From UBA4055 sp964648295 (GTDB lineage Bacteria; UBA4055), in the NCBI GenBank assembly GCA_964648295.1, contig CAZYNH010000010.1, forward strand, positions 1 through 64,000: a DNA stretch of 64,000 bases, given 5' to 3'. The notes beneath the pieces are model-generated. The model was not told the DNA's origin, did no database searches, and worked only from the letters and a program-made list of their open reading frames with translations. Made by a program: the position numbers and the translations under genes. How positions within the stretch are numbered: position 1 is the first letter of the stretch; each line of letters starts with the position of its first letter. This document shows positions 15,728 through 24,467 of the stretch, one piece after another.

Positions 15728-17986
15728 TTAACCTAATGGTATTTCAAACCCGAAAACGCTTCCCTTTCTATAATTGCTTTCAACAATTATTTTTCCCTTG
15801 TGTTTATCAATAAACTCCCGGCATAGAATCAGCCCTATACCCGTACCTTTTTCATTGGCGGTTCCGTTAGTCGCGAAATGTTTATCAATAGCAAAAAGCT
15901 TAGGCATGTCTTTCTTTTTTATTCCTACTCCATTGTCTTCAACCTTAAAAAACAATCTCCCGGCTTCTGTACCTGCAGAAATTTTTATCCTTCCGCCCGG
16001 TCTTGTGAATTTTACCGCGTTTGTAAGAAAATTCCTTATTACCGTCTTAAGCATATTCTTATCTGCAGTAACAACAGTATCCTTACCTATGTCGACATCC
16101 AGAAAAATATTCTTAGCCTCTGCATTTGGTCTTATCAGTTCGATACAGGAACAAATGCTTTCAGAGAAGATGAACTTAACCGGATTAAACTGCTTTAGAC
16201 CGCTTTGCGTTCTTGACCATTCAAGAAGATTTTCGATCAGCTTGAGAAGATGCTGTGTTGAAGTGTTTATGGTTTTAACATATTCTTTTTGCTTTTTTGT
16301 GCTTAATTCATCAAAATATGTGGTTAGAAGCTCTGAAGTTGTATACAGTATCGAGAAGGGGTTCTTAAGATCATGAGCTATAATATTAAAGAATTTATCC
16401 TTCGACGAATTCGATCTGACCAGCTCCGATTTTGATCTTTTAAGCTCTTTATTAATTTTTGTCAGTTCAATATTTTTCAGCCGGAAGAGCTCGGTCTCCC
16501 TTTCACTTTTATAGTTCTCATATTTATGTAAGATAGTATTAAGCTCGTGCTGTTTTGTAATGCTTAATATCTCTTCGTTTAATTTCGAATACTTAATGTA
16601 GTATGCCAGAGCCTTTTTGAAATCATTTTTCCTTCCGTATATCTCAGAAAGTATCTTGTTCGCGTCTCTCTGTTTATCCTTCAGATTGAGAGATTCGGCA
16701 ATTTCTGCCGACCTTTTTATATAGACCAGAGCTTCTTCATATTTTTTATCCTGTATTGAAAGGCTGGCTATATTTCTGTAAATCCCGGAGATCGCTTTCT
16801 GTTCGCCCAAACTTTCAGCAATCTCTTTTGCCTCGAACAGACATTTTCTCGCATCCGGTATCCTGCCCTGTTTTAAATAAACCATACCAAGATTTTCAAG
16901 CGTAACTGAAAGTCCGGACAAGAACTTCATATCCCTTCTCATCGCGATCGACTCCTCAAAATACTTAACAGCCTGATCGAACTGGTTCAGTTTGTCATAA
17001 ATTCTGCCGATATCGTTATATGAACCGGCAATTCCTCTTTTATCACCGGCCGACTTCCTGAGCTCGAGCGCTTTTTTTGAGTAATCAAGGGCTTTATCCA
17101 GATTATAAAGCCTTGAGAAGATCATTCCTATATTCGCAAGAGTATTGGCCAAAAACGGCTTATCTGATGTTTTCTCTTTATATTTTAAAGCTTTGAACTG
17201 ACACTCGAGAGCTTCAGAAAACAAAGACATCTCAAAATATATCAGCCCGAGATTATTGTACGACATTCCGATCCTGTCCGAAATATTCTTTCTCTCATAA
17301 ATACTCAGTGACTTGATCCCGTATTCTACAGCTTTTGAGTAATCTCCTTTATGGTAGCTTACTAGGCTTAAATTATTCAGACAGGCGGCAATTGTTTCAT
17401 CATTCTCATGTCTGTCTCTGCGGAGCTCAAGGGACTGGTTTATACAATCTTCCGCTTTGTCATAAGCGCTCTGATAAAAATAATTCACACCTATCTTGTT
17501 CAGTGTTTCAGAAACTCCTTTCCAGAATTTAAGCTCTTTGCGGAGTTTCAGTGCTTTAAAATAATATTCAAGACCCAGATCTACTTTTGTCAGTTTTGTA
17601 TATACATCACCCAACCCGTTGTATATTAGAGATATGATCCTTTTATTCTTCTCCGGAGTAAGCTTAAGCGCTTCGAGATAATATTTTTCGGCTTCGTCAA
17701 GCTTAAACAATTTGAGCGAAACAGTCCCCATACTTCTGTTTGCGACAGACAGGATCGAGCTGTTTTCATTTTTACCGAACATTTCGAAAGCTTTAAGCAG
17801 ATGCGTCTCAGCCTGAGAATATTTTTTCGTCTCAATATACAGGCTTCCGAGGTTCAGTAAAGAACTGATCCTGAGATCTTTGTTCCTGCTTTTTATCCCC
17901 TGTTTATACTCGGACTCGAGCTTTTTGAGATCTTGATCATTTTTCGCGTCTGTCATTCCGGATGTTTTCCCGATTTGATGTGTCAT
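15728..17986 (-). CDS. Soluble sensor histidine kinase with a long N-terminal TPR array
   Basis: A 752-residue protein with no membrane helix. About residues 15-470 are tetratricopeptide repeats of roughly 40 residues (for example AEKYYLEALKL, ALEYYFKALKLRKE), then a coiled coil and a histidine kinase core: H-box FNIIAHDLKNPFSILY (phospho-acceptor His), N-box VIRNFLTNAVKFT, G1 VEDNGVGIKK and G2 GTGIGLILCREF. The TPR array likely senses a protein or peptide ligand, as in other TPR-kinases of FCB bacteria. It lies 12 bases after the TPR-diguanylate cyclase gene and shares its kind of repeat array. No cognate response regulator is adjacent; the stand-alone receiver protein at 56243 is one candidate. 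Confidence 0.92.
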   Translation of the reverse strand: MTHQIGKTSGMTDAKNDQDLKKLESEYKQGIKSRNKDLRISSLLNLGSLYIETKKYSQAETHLLKAFEMFGKNENSSILSVANRSMGTVSLKLFKLDEAEKYYLEALKLTPEKNKRIISLIYNGLGDVYTKLTKVDLGLEYYFKALKLRKELKFWKGVSETLNKIGVNYFYQSAYDKAEDCINQSLELRRDRHENDETIAACLNNLSLVSYHKGDYSKAVEYGIKSLSIYERKNISDRIGMSYNNLGLIYFEMSLFSEALECQFKALKYKEKTSDKPFLANTLANIGMIFSRLYNLDKALDYSKKALELRKSAGDKRGIAGSYNDIGRIYDKLNQFDQAVKYFEESIAMRRDMKFLSGLSVTLENLGMVYLKQGRIPDARKCLFEAKEIAESLGEQKAISGIYRNIASLSIQDKKYEEALVYIKRSAEIAESLNLKDKQRDANKILSEIYGRKNDFKKALAYYIKYSKLNEEILSITKQHELNTILHKYENYKSERETELFRLKNIELTKINKELKRSKSELVRSNSSKDKFFNIIAHDLKNPFSILYTTSELLTTYFDELSTKKQKEYVKTINTSTQHLLKLIENLLEWSRTQSGLKQFNPVKFIFSESICSCIELIRPNAEAKNIFLDVDIGKDTVVTADKNMLKTVIRNFLTNAVKFTRPGGRIKISAGTEAGRLFFKVEDNGVGIKKKDMPKLFAIDKHFATNGTANEKGTGIGLILCREFIDKHKGKIIVESNYRKGSVFGFEIPLG

Positions 17987-17998
17987 ACAGCCATATGA

Positions 17999-19693
17999 TT
18001 ACTGATCTATCTCGTCAGATCTGACAACACAGTTCTTGCCTTTCGATTTGCCCTGATATAGAGCTTCATCCGCCTTATTTATGCAGTAATCTATATCCAT
18101 GATCGTATCGAATACGTTAACTCCGAATGTCATGGTTATATTCAGCTTTATATCTCTGTAATAGAATGTCTCGTTCTCTATCTTTTTTCTTATTTTTTCC
18201 GCTACGAGAGTACCGCCTTCAAGTTCAGTCTTAGGCATCAGGAAAATGAATTCCTCTCCTCCCCATCTGCCTATACAGTCCTGCTTTCTTAATACCGAAC
18301 GCATAAGATTGGCGAGGTTGACAAGAACAAAATCGCCGCAATCGTGACCGTAACTGTCATTAAATGTTTTAAAATTGTCGATATCGGAAATAACCACAAC
18401 GAATTTTTCTCCGCTTCTCTCATATTTAAGAGCTTCGTATTTGATCTTATCGAGTATATCCCGCCTGTTCGAAAGTCTGGTAAGGGGATCTGTCCTAGCC
18501 AGAAGATCCAGTTTCATATATGCTTCCGTCAGCTCCCGGTTCTTCTTTTTTATTATGTCGTTTGCTTTCTGCAGATCCTTGATGTATTTTGCCATCTCGA
18601 CATTTTTCAGCCTGTATATCTCCGCTTCTTTTTCTTTCTGTTCGGCAATATATCTTGACTGTATCTCAGCTATCTTTCCGGAAAGCTCTCCGTAGATAGA
18701 ATCCTTAAGGTCGGCGAATTTCTTAAAATACTCGTAGGCTTTTTTATAATCCTCCTTCTCAAAATACAGTTCAGAAAATATCTGATAACTCTCCTGCTCA
18801 ACATTCCTGGCACTCAGCACTTTTGACTGTGAAAGCGCGGTCTTAAGATAATCGCCGGCCTCTTTATATTTTTTCACGCACATAAGCGTTCTTGCGGTTT
18901 CGTTTGATGTATTGGCAATATTGTAAAGAAGGTCCTGTTCTTTTGCTATCTGAAGAGACTTTTTAAAGCTGTCCAGGGCCGACTTGAAATCTCCCTTTTC
19001 CCTGTAAATAATACCTATGTTGTTATGAACAGATGAGATCAGTTTTTTCTCCCCGCACTTAACATAAAGCTTCAGAGCGTCGTCGTAATAATCGAGTGAC
19101 TTTTTATAGTCTTTCAGGATCGAGTACATGTTGCCGATATTATTATAGGACTTTGCGATCGCCACCTCATCCTTCAATTCTATTCTTATCTTCAGGGACT
19201 GCTGGTAATATTCAAGCGCTTTGTCATAGTTTTTTAATTGAAAATATATATTGCCGACTGTGTTCAATGAATCCGAGATTCCTTTTTTATCGTGTATCTC
19301 TTCCCTGATCTTTAAGGATTTAAGATAATATTCAAGCGCCTGATCATAGTTTGTAAGCCTGAAGCTCACTTCGCCTATGCTGTTTAAGAACTCGGCTCTT
19401 TTCCTGTCGTTCCTCGCTGCCTTTGATAACTCCAGCCCGGTCTGATAATAAGTAACAGCCTTGCTGTATTCGTTGACAGACTTAAAGAGATCCCCGAGCC
19501 TTATATACACTTCTGCTTTTTTAGGATTCCCCTTTACGTACTGAAGAAGCTCAAGGGACTCCAGTGCATACTGAATGCTTTTTGTGACCGAGATCTTTTC
19601 ATAAACCTCAGAAAGCTGAGCCAGTATTTTGAATTTATCCTTTCCGTTAGTCTTATCCAGAACTTTCTCAAGATCTTTTACCTGGTCTTTCAT
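17999..19693 (-). CDS. Soluble diguanylate cyclase with N-terminal TPR array
   Basis: A 564-residue protein. Residues 1 to about 350 are TPRs (AVTYYQTGLEL, ALEYYLKSLKIREE, ALEYYQQSLKIRIE), followed by a coiled coil and a GGDEF domain of about 165 residues. The active site reads RWGGEEFIFLMP (GGEEF, functional form) and an intact RxxD inhibitory site (RKQD) stands five residues before it, so it should make c-di-GMP from two GTP and be feedback-inhibited. No membrane segment is seen. Located between the TPR lipoprotein gene (28 bases upstream) and the TPR-kinase gene (12 bases downstream), all one transcription unit. Confidence 0.93.
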   Translation of the reverse strand: MKDQVKDLEKVLDKTNGKDKFKILAQLSEVYEKISVTKSIQYALESLELLQYVKGNPKKAEVYIRLGDLFKSVNEYSKAVTYYQTGLELSKAARNDRKRAEFLNSIGEVSFRLTNYDQALEYYLKSLKIREEIHDKKGISDSLNTVGNIYFQLKNYDKALEYYQQSLKIRIELKDEVAIAKSYNNIGNMYSILKDYKKSLDYYDDALKLYVKCGEKKLISSVHNNIGIIYREKGDFKSALDSFKKSLQIAKEQDLLYNIANTSNETARTLMCVKKYKEAGDYLKTALSQSKVLSARNVEQESYQIFSELYFEKEDYKKAYEYFKKFADLKDSIYGELSGKIAEIQSRYIAEQKEKEAEIYRLKNVEMAKYIKDLQKANDIIKKKNRELTEAYMKLDLLARTDPLTRLSNRRDILDKIKYEALKYERSGEKFVVVISDIDNFKTFNDSYGHDCGDFVLVNLANLMRSVLRKQDCIGRWGGEEFIFLMPKTELEGGTLVAEKIRKKIENETFYYRDIKLNITMTFGVNVFDTIMDIDYCINKADEALYQGKSKGKNCVVRSDEIDQ

Positions 19694-19721
19694 TTAACCC
19701 CCGATGAATGAAAAAAATGAA

Positions 19722-20861
19722 TTATTTCTTACCTAAGATCCACTTTTCTGAGTCTTTAAGTGAAGCTTTTGAGATCGAAAATTCAGATTCGATTTTTTTA
19801 AAAATTATATCAAATCCGTGAGATGACAACCTTGATTTAATCAGTTCGATCTTTTCAGGCTCCACAAACATGTCGTTATCGCTTGAGACTACAAAGAACT
19901 TAACATTTTTTGCTTTTTTAAGAGCCGCCTCATCTAATTTTGCTGCGTCATAATCTGGCCCGAAAGCGATAACTCCTTTAATAAGGTCGGGATTTTTGAT
20001 CGCGGTATCAAAAGCTACAGAAGATCCCTGATGAAGCCCCATAAGATATATGTCCTTAACTTTGTATCTTTTTTTTATTTCCTTAATAATGTCCTCGATA
20101 TAACCTACGCTGAATTTCTCTGATTTCTCTATAACGGTCTGGTCGTATTCGTCAATATTCCATCTGAATTCATTTGCCAGCCCTATCTGAACACCGTAAG
20201 GGGCCTGCGGTACAACGAAAATGAATTCGGGTATATCAAAATGTTTCCATATCTTTACCATCTGATTCTGATTGCTTGAATGTCCGTGAAGGCCGATTAC
20301 AATAGTGTATGGTTTGTCAGGATAGAAAGCCATGGGTTTGGTTATCCTGCATTTCAGAAGTGTTCTGGCTTCGACTATTATTCCTTCTCCCAGGTTCTTG
20401 ATTATCTGTCCGATGCTGTCAATCGCCGTATCAAAAACAGGCATTCCCCTGACGGTGTCAAAATCAGTATCTTTCTTTATATAATCAAAATCAACAAATC
20501 CCATATCAACTGCCCGGAAAAGAAATTTCGAACTTAATTCAGGCTCTCTCATCAGCGCGTATGTGCAGGCAAGGTTGTATGTGGCTATGATATCGTTTAC
20601 ATTACGGCTCAGGATGTAAAGATAATTCTGAGCGGCCTTTTTATAATCTTTTGCCCAATAAGCCTGATCGGCCGCGATCATATAATCGCGGAGATCTTTT
20701 TCAAGAAAGTCGCCGATATTCTTATCGACAGGATCAATTTTTTCTGGACTTGACCAGTCTTTGACAGATACGGCCAGCTTCTTGTCGCCGGGATCGGTTT
20801 CTTTTACACATGATACCATAATAAAAGCAGCCGCGATAAGAACTATACTTTTCACCTTCAT
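19722..20861 (-). CDS. Lipoprotein with TPR-like region and an esterase-fold domain lacking the nucleophile Ser
   Basis: A 379-residue predicted lipoprotein (signal with Cys18 in IMVSCVKE). Residues 55-150 look like a TPR region ending in the GMPVFD turn seen in TPR-plus-hydrolase proteins. Residues 180-379 resemble alpha/beta-hydrolase carboxylesterase/phospholipases: oxyanion region VIGLHGHSSNQNQ, FVVPQAPYG, and the nucleophile elbow region YLMGLHQGSSVAF. There the usual G-F-S-Q-G is G-L-H-Q-G, with His277 in place of Ser; the usual C-terminal His also cannot be found (ESEFSISK at that place), while the Asp is probably SSDNDMF. It may therefore be a binding protein rather than an enzyme. 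First gene before the TPR-cyclase and TPR-kinase. Confidence 0.75.
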   Translation of the reverse strand: MKVKSIVLIAAAFIMVSCVKETDPGDKKLAVSVKDWSSPEKIDPVDKNIGDFLEKDLRDYMIAADQAYWAKDYKKAAQNYLYILSRNVNDIIATYNLACTYALMREPELSSKFLFRAVDMGFVDFDYIKKDTDFDTVRGMPVFDTAIDSIGQIIKNLGEGIIVEARTLLKCRITKPMAFYPDKPYTIVIGLHGHSSNQNQMVKIWKHFDIPEFIFVVPQAPYGVQIGLANEFRWNIDEYDQTVIEKSEKFSVGYIEDIIKEIKKRYKVKDIYLMGLHQGSSVAFDTAIKNPDLIKGVIAFGPDYDAAKLDEAALKKAKNVKFFVVSSDNDMFVEPEKIELIKSRLSSHGFDIIFKKIESEFSISKASLKDSEKWILGKK

Positions 20862-20911
20862 AGCGATTCCCTCCGCTATTTAATTTTTCATAAAATGTGC
20901 ATGCCATTTAT

Positions 20912-20941
20912 AATATAAGCATTTTATGGTGCCGAAAGCAA
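20912..20941 (-). promoter_or_regulatory. Predicted promoter of the TPR lipoprotein - cyclase - kinase operon
   Basis: TTGCTT (20936-20941) and TATATT (20912-20917) with an 18-base spacer on the minus strand, about 50 bases before the lipoprotein start. Confidence 0.45.
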
Positions 20942-20951
20942 ACTAAATTAA

Positions 20952-21944
20952 TTATTTCTTCACACAGGAATAAATTTTCGATAACATGAAAAGGTCACAG
21001 ACAGCGACCGCGGCAGCGGCCTCAATTATAACCGGCGCTCTTAACGCCGGACATACATCGTGTCGACCTGTGATCTTAATCACTGCTTTTTTGCCGGTTT
21101 TCAGGTCAATTGTATCCTGCTCTTTTAAAACAGATGACGGCGGTCTTAAAGCGACTCTGAAACATATCTGATTACCGTTCGAAAGCCCGCCTGTTATCCC
21201 TCCGCAGTTATTTGTTGCGGTTTTACCTTTAAGATCGACAATAATATCGTTATATTCACTGCCCGTCATGGATGCGGACCTGAAACCGGCCCCGAACTCT
21301 ATCCCTTTGACGCTCGGCACCGAAAAGACTGCATGACTGATAACTGATTCGACCGAATCGAAGAACAGTTCTCCGATACCAATCGGAAGATTTTTTATTA
21401 TACATGTTATTATGCCGCCTGCCGAATCGCCTTCGCTTATACACTTTTTTATCAGTTTATGATGATCTTCACATCCTTCGTTACCGGTCAGGTCTGCTTT
21501 CAATTTTACCCCGCCGAGTACCTTCTTTGCCACCGCTCCGGCGGCTACGAGTCCTATTGTGAGCCTCGCTGAAAAATGCCCGCCTCCTCTGTAATCGTTA
21601 AAGCCGCCATACTTCACACCGGCAGCGAAATCCGCCTGCCCGGGCCTCGGCTTCGTTCTGAATTTCTCATAATCAGTGCTTCGGATATCTTCATTTATGA
21701 ACTCGATCAGGATGGGTGACCCCGTCGTTCTGTTATTGAAAACCCCGCTTTTTATATGCGGAACATCCGTCTCCTTTCTTGCCGTAGTACCTGCTTCTCC
21801 CGGCATTCGTCTTTTCAGATCTTTTCTCAGATCTTTTTCATCCAGCTTTATGCCGGGAGGACATCCGTCAATTATCACCCCGACCGATCTCCCGTGCGAT
21901 TCGCCGAAAATATGCACCCTGAATATTCTGCCGAAGCTGTTCAT
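20952..21944 (-). CDS. aroC: Chorismate synthase
   Basis: The last shikimate-pathway enzyme: converts EPSP to chorismate using reduced FMN. At 330 residues it is slightly shorter than the usual 350-390. Signatures are present: FGESHGRSVGVIIDGCPPG (signature 1), the GGGHFSARLT block, and C-terminal RHDVCPALRAP in the RHDPCV-like signature (here with CPA). Overlaps aroA by 4 bases (ATGA-type coupling). Together with aroA and the AroE-AroK fusion upstream it forms a shikimate block at the end of the OmpA-headed operon. Confidence 0.96.
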   Translation of the reverse strand: MNSFGRIFRVHIFGESHGRSVGVIIDGCPPGIKLDEKDLRKDLKRRMPGEAGTTARKETDVPHIKSGVFNNRTTGSPILIEFINEDIRSTDYEKFRTKPRPGQADFAAGVKYGGFNDYRGGGHFSARLTIGLVAAGAVAKKVLGGVKLKADLTGNEGCEDHHKLIKKCISEGDSAGGIITCIIKNLPIGIGELFFDSVESVISHAVFSVPSVKGIEFGAGFRSASMTGSEYNDIIVDLKGKTATNNCGGITGGLSNGNQICFRVALRPPSSVLKEQDTIDLKTGKKAVIKITGRHDVCPALRAPVIIEAAAAVAVCDLFMLSKIYSCVKK

Positions 21945-23191
21945 AGTTTATCCTCTCTCAATTGGTTGATCGCTTCAAAAAACAACGGAAATGATTTCTT
22001 TACACAACCGGGATCGTTTATAGTCAAACCTGGTCCTGTATTTAAAGCCGCAACAGCCATTCCCATAGCTATCCTATGATCGTTGTGCGGGTCGAGCTCA
22101 GCGTATTTCAGGCTGCTTTTCCTTACCGACAAATAGCCTTTTCGGAATTCTATTAAAGCTCCGGCTTTTTTCAGTTCTGAAGCTATGACCTCAGGCCTGT
22201 CGGATTCCTTGTTCTTTAATCTTTCGTAATTATATATCCTCGTCTCGCCTTCCGAGTTAAGCCCCAATATTACAAGAGGCACGAAAAGGTCAGGGCAGTC
22301 CTTTATATCGGCTCTGAATCCTTTTAATTCTTTTCCTGTAACAGTAACCGAGCTCTGACTTGAAACTACTTCCGCACCGGCAGTTTTCAGAAATTCGATC
22401 ACAGCTCTGTCTGCCTGAAGGCTGTCGTTATCAAGGCCTCTTACTGCTACTGAACCGGCCACAGCGCCGGCAACAAGAAATATCGCGGCCGATGACCAGT
22501 CGCCCTCTATATCGATTTTTCCGGAAATAAACTCCCTTCCTCCCCTGACGGAGATCTTTTTGTTCCCGTTCAGATTTATTTCCGCTCCGAACTGATTTAA
22601 GAGCTTTGCCGTCATCTCTACATAGGGAAAGCTTACAGGCCTTTTTAGTATTATCTCGCTGTCGCCTACTGTCATAGATAGAGCGAAAAGCAGGCCTGAT
22701 ACAAGCTGTGACCCCGAAGGATTCTCAATTATAATTTTACCGCTTTTAAGAGGGCCTTTTACCTGGAGGCGTCGATCGTCAAGAACACACTCCGCACCAA
22801 GAGCTGAAAGAGTGCCGCATATATGCTCATTACCTCTACTCAGGAGAGATCTTGTACCGAAAACAGACCGCGCCTGATTATCAAGAGACAGGACCGGTGC
22901 GAATAACCTGAGGCATAGACCCGACTCATTGCAGAATATATCATCGCAGGTCATTTTTTCGGGACCCCTGATCCTAAATGAGCTTCCAAAATATTCAAAC
23001 TCCGCTCCGAGCCTTTTAACAGCTCCGAGAACAGCTTTTGAATCATCGCTCTCGGCGTAATTTGATATCTCTATACTCTTCCTGTCCAGAAGGCCGAGCA
23101 GAAGCGCTCTCTGTATCTGGCTCTTTGAGGGATAAGCGGTAATCTCGCCCGATAAAGTTCCATTATTTATAAAAATGCTTTGCCGCATCAA
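21941..23191 (-). CDS. aroA: 3-phosphoshikimate 1-carboxyvinyltransferase (EPSP synthase)
   Basis: EPSP synthase transfers enolpyruvyl from PEP to shikimate-3-phosphate. The 416-residue length is usual. Visible blocks: N-terminal AYPSKSQIQRALLLGLL (binding Lys-Ser-x-x-x-Arg, with Gln where many have Ser-Ile-Ser-His), NPSGSQLVSGLLFALS (SSQ-type substrate motif), IDIEGDWSSAAIFLVAGA, the RLKNKESDR motif (RxKE-D-R) and DPHNDHRIAMGMAVAAL. The N-terminal PEP-site segment is divergent: the usual L-F-L-G-N-[AS]-G-T-A is CNESGLCLRLFAPV. This may relate to inhibitor sensitivity class. It overlaps the AroE-AroK gene by 29 bases and aroC by 4. Confidence 0.94.
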   Translation of the reverse strand: MMRQSIFINNGTLSGEITAYPSKSQIQRALLLGLLDRKSIEISNYAESDDSKAVLGAVKRLGAEFEYFGSSFRIRGPEKMTCDDIFCNESGLCLRLFAPVLSLDNQARSVFGTRSLLSRGNEHICGTLSALGAECVLDDRRLQVKGPLKSGKIIIENPSGSQLVSGLLFALSMTVGDSEIILKRPVSFPYVEMTAKLLNQFGAEINLNGNKKISVRGGREFISGKIDIEGDWSSAAIFLVAGAVAGSVAVRGLDNDSLQADRAVIEFLKTAGAEVVSSQSSVTVTGKELKGFRADIKDCPDLFVPLVILGLNSEGETRIYNYERLKNKESDRPEVIASELKKAGALIEFRKGYLSVRKSSLKYAELDPHNDHRIAMGMAVAALNTGPGLTINDPGCVKKSFPLFFEAINQLREDKL

Positions 23192-24449
23192 GTTCCCTTA
23201 TAATCTTTTCCGCACAAGACTCCGCCAAACCTTCTGTGATCTGAACAATTAGATCGGCACATGAAATATAATCATTTTTTCTCGACTCGAACATGTTTTT
23301 AATCGTTTCTTCAGGATCACCGTTAATCAGCTTCGGGCGCTTATTAATTTCCTGCATATTCATCCTTGACAGCAGAACCTTATTGTCAATATCAAGAAGT
23401 ACTGTATAGCAGCTGCTTTCTAAAATTTTCCTGTTCTTAGCTGAACTCAACGCGCCCGCTCCGACGGATATTACCGCGTTTTCTGACGAAGCAGCTTCTT
23501 CTAAAGCTTTTTCTTCGAGCCTCCTGAACTCAGTCTCTCCAAAAGAACTGAATATCTCCCTTATCGGTTTAACTGAAGCTTTTTCGACTGTCTCATCCGT
23601 ATCAATAAATTTCATTCCCAAACGGTCTGCGGTTATCTTTCCGTAAGTCGTCTTCCCGCTTAGCGCAGGACCGACTATTGCGATGTTTTTCTTTGGAGTA
23701 ATATTCGAGAAAGCGCTTTTCATGATCCTGATGTCAGGAATTTTGTCGAAAAAATGCTCGAAAGACTTTACAGCCTGATTGATAAGCCATTCTTCCCCGC
23801 TTATGTACCTTCTGGATGAAAGTCTGGTCTCAGATCTGTAGTCAGCTTCAAATAACACCTTGTCTCCGACGGTCGTCTTTATACTTTCCGGCAGTTCGGG
23901 AACGGTAGAAATGACTATTCGGAATTCATCAGCCTTTCCGGGCAGTTCATTAAATTTTATAAATGAACACCCGATTTCCGAAGAGGCTTTTTCAGCTTTA
24001 CCGTCGGTTCTATTGCATAAACACGGGATCCCGCCGAGTTGTTTCACAGCGTATGCGGCCGCTCTTGCAGCGCCTCCCGCGCCCAGCACCAGACAATTTT
24101 CTCCCGTTACATCAATCCCGTTATTAATCAGAGACGACTCAACTCCGTAAACATCAGTATTAAAGCCTGAAAGTGAACCGTTGTGATATACAACAGTATT
24201 GACCGCTCCTACATATTTTGAGATATTGTCGGCGTGAGAGAGGTATTGGAAAACTTCTTCCTTGAACGGTGCGGTTATATTTACTCCCGAAAATCCGTAT
24301 TTTTCTATAATTCCGGGAATATCGCCGGCTTTAGAGACTGAAACTGCGACATATCTGCAGTCCATTCCGTAACGATCGAAAAGCGAGTTGAATACCGCAG
24401 GGCTTCTGCTGTGCCCGGCCGGGTTGCCTATTACCGCGTATTTTTTCAT
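23163..24449 (-). CDS. Fused shikimate dehydrogenase and shikimate kinase (AroE-AroK)
   Basis: One 428-residue protein joins two steps. Residues 1-250 are shikimate dehydrogenase: NPAGHSRSP, catalytic Lys63 in GVNITAPFKEEV, Asp99 in FNTDVYG and the NADP loop VLGAGGAARAA. Residues 254-428 are shikimate kinase: P-loop IVGPALSGKTTYGK, FIDTDETVEK, the FGETEFRRLEEKAL block with the substrate Arg, and SVGAGALSS in the GGG region. It reduces 3-dehydroshikimate and phosphorylates shikimate, feeding AroA directly downstream. The most plausible reading is a true fusion, because one uninterrupted frame links two complete domains by a short linker (SNITPKKN). Confidence 0.94.
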   Translation of the reverse strand: MKKYAVIGNPAGHSRSPAVFNSLFDRYGMDCRYVAVSVSKAGDIPGIIEKYGFSGVNITAPFKEEVFQYLSHADNISKYVGAVNTVVYHNGSLSGFNTDVYGVESSLINNGIDVTGENCLVLGAGGAARAAAYAVKQLGGIPCLCNRTDGKAEKASSEIGCSFIKFNELPGKADEFRIVISTVPELPESIKTTVGDKVLFEADYRSETRLSSRRYISGEEWLINQAVKSFEHFFDKIPDIRIMKSAFSNITPKKNIAIVGPALSGKTTYGKITADRLGMKFIDTDETVEKASVKPIREIFSSFGETEFRRLEEKALEEAASSENAVISVGAGALSSAKNRKILESSCYTVLLDIDNKVLLSRMNMQEINKRPKLINGDPEETIKNMFESRKNDYISCADLIVQITEGLAESCAEKIIRELDAAKHFYK

Positions 24450-24467
24450 TTAATCTATATCGATATT

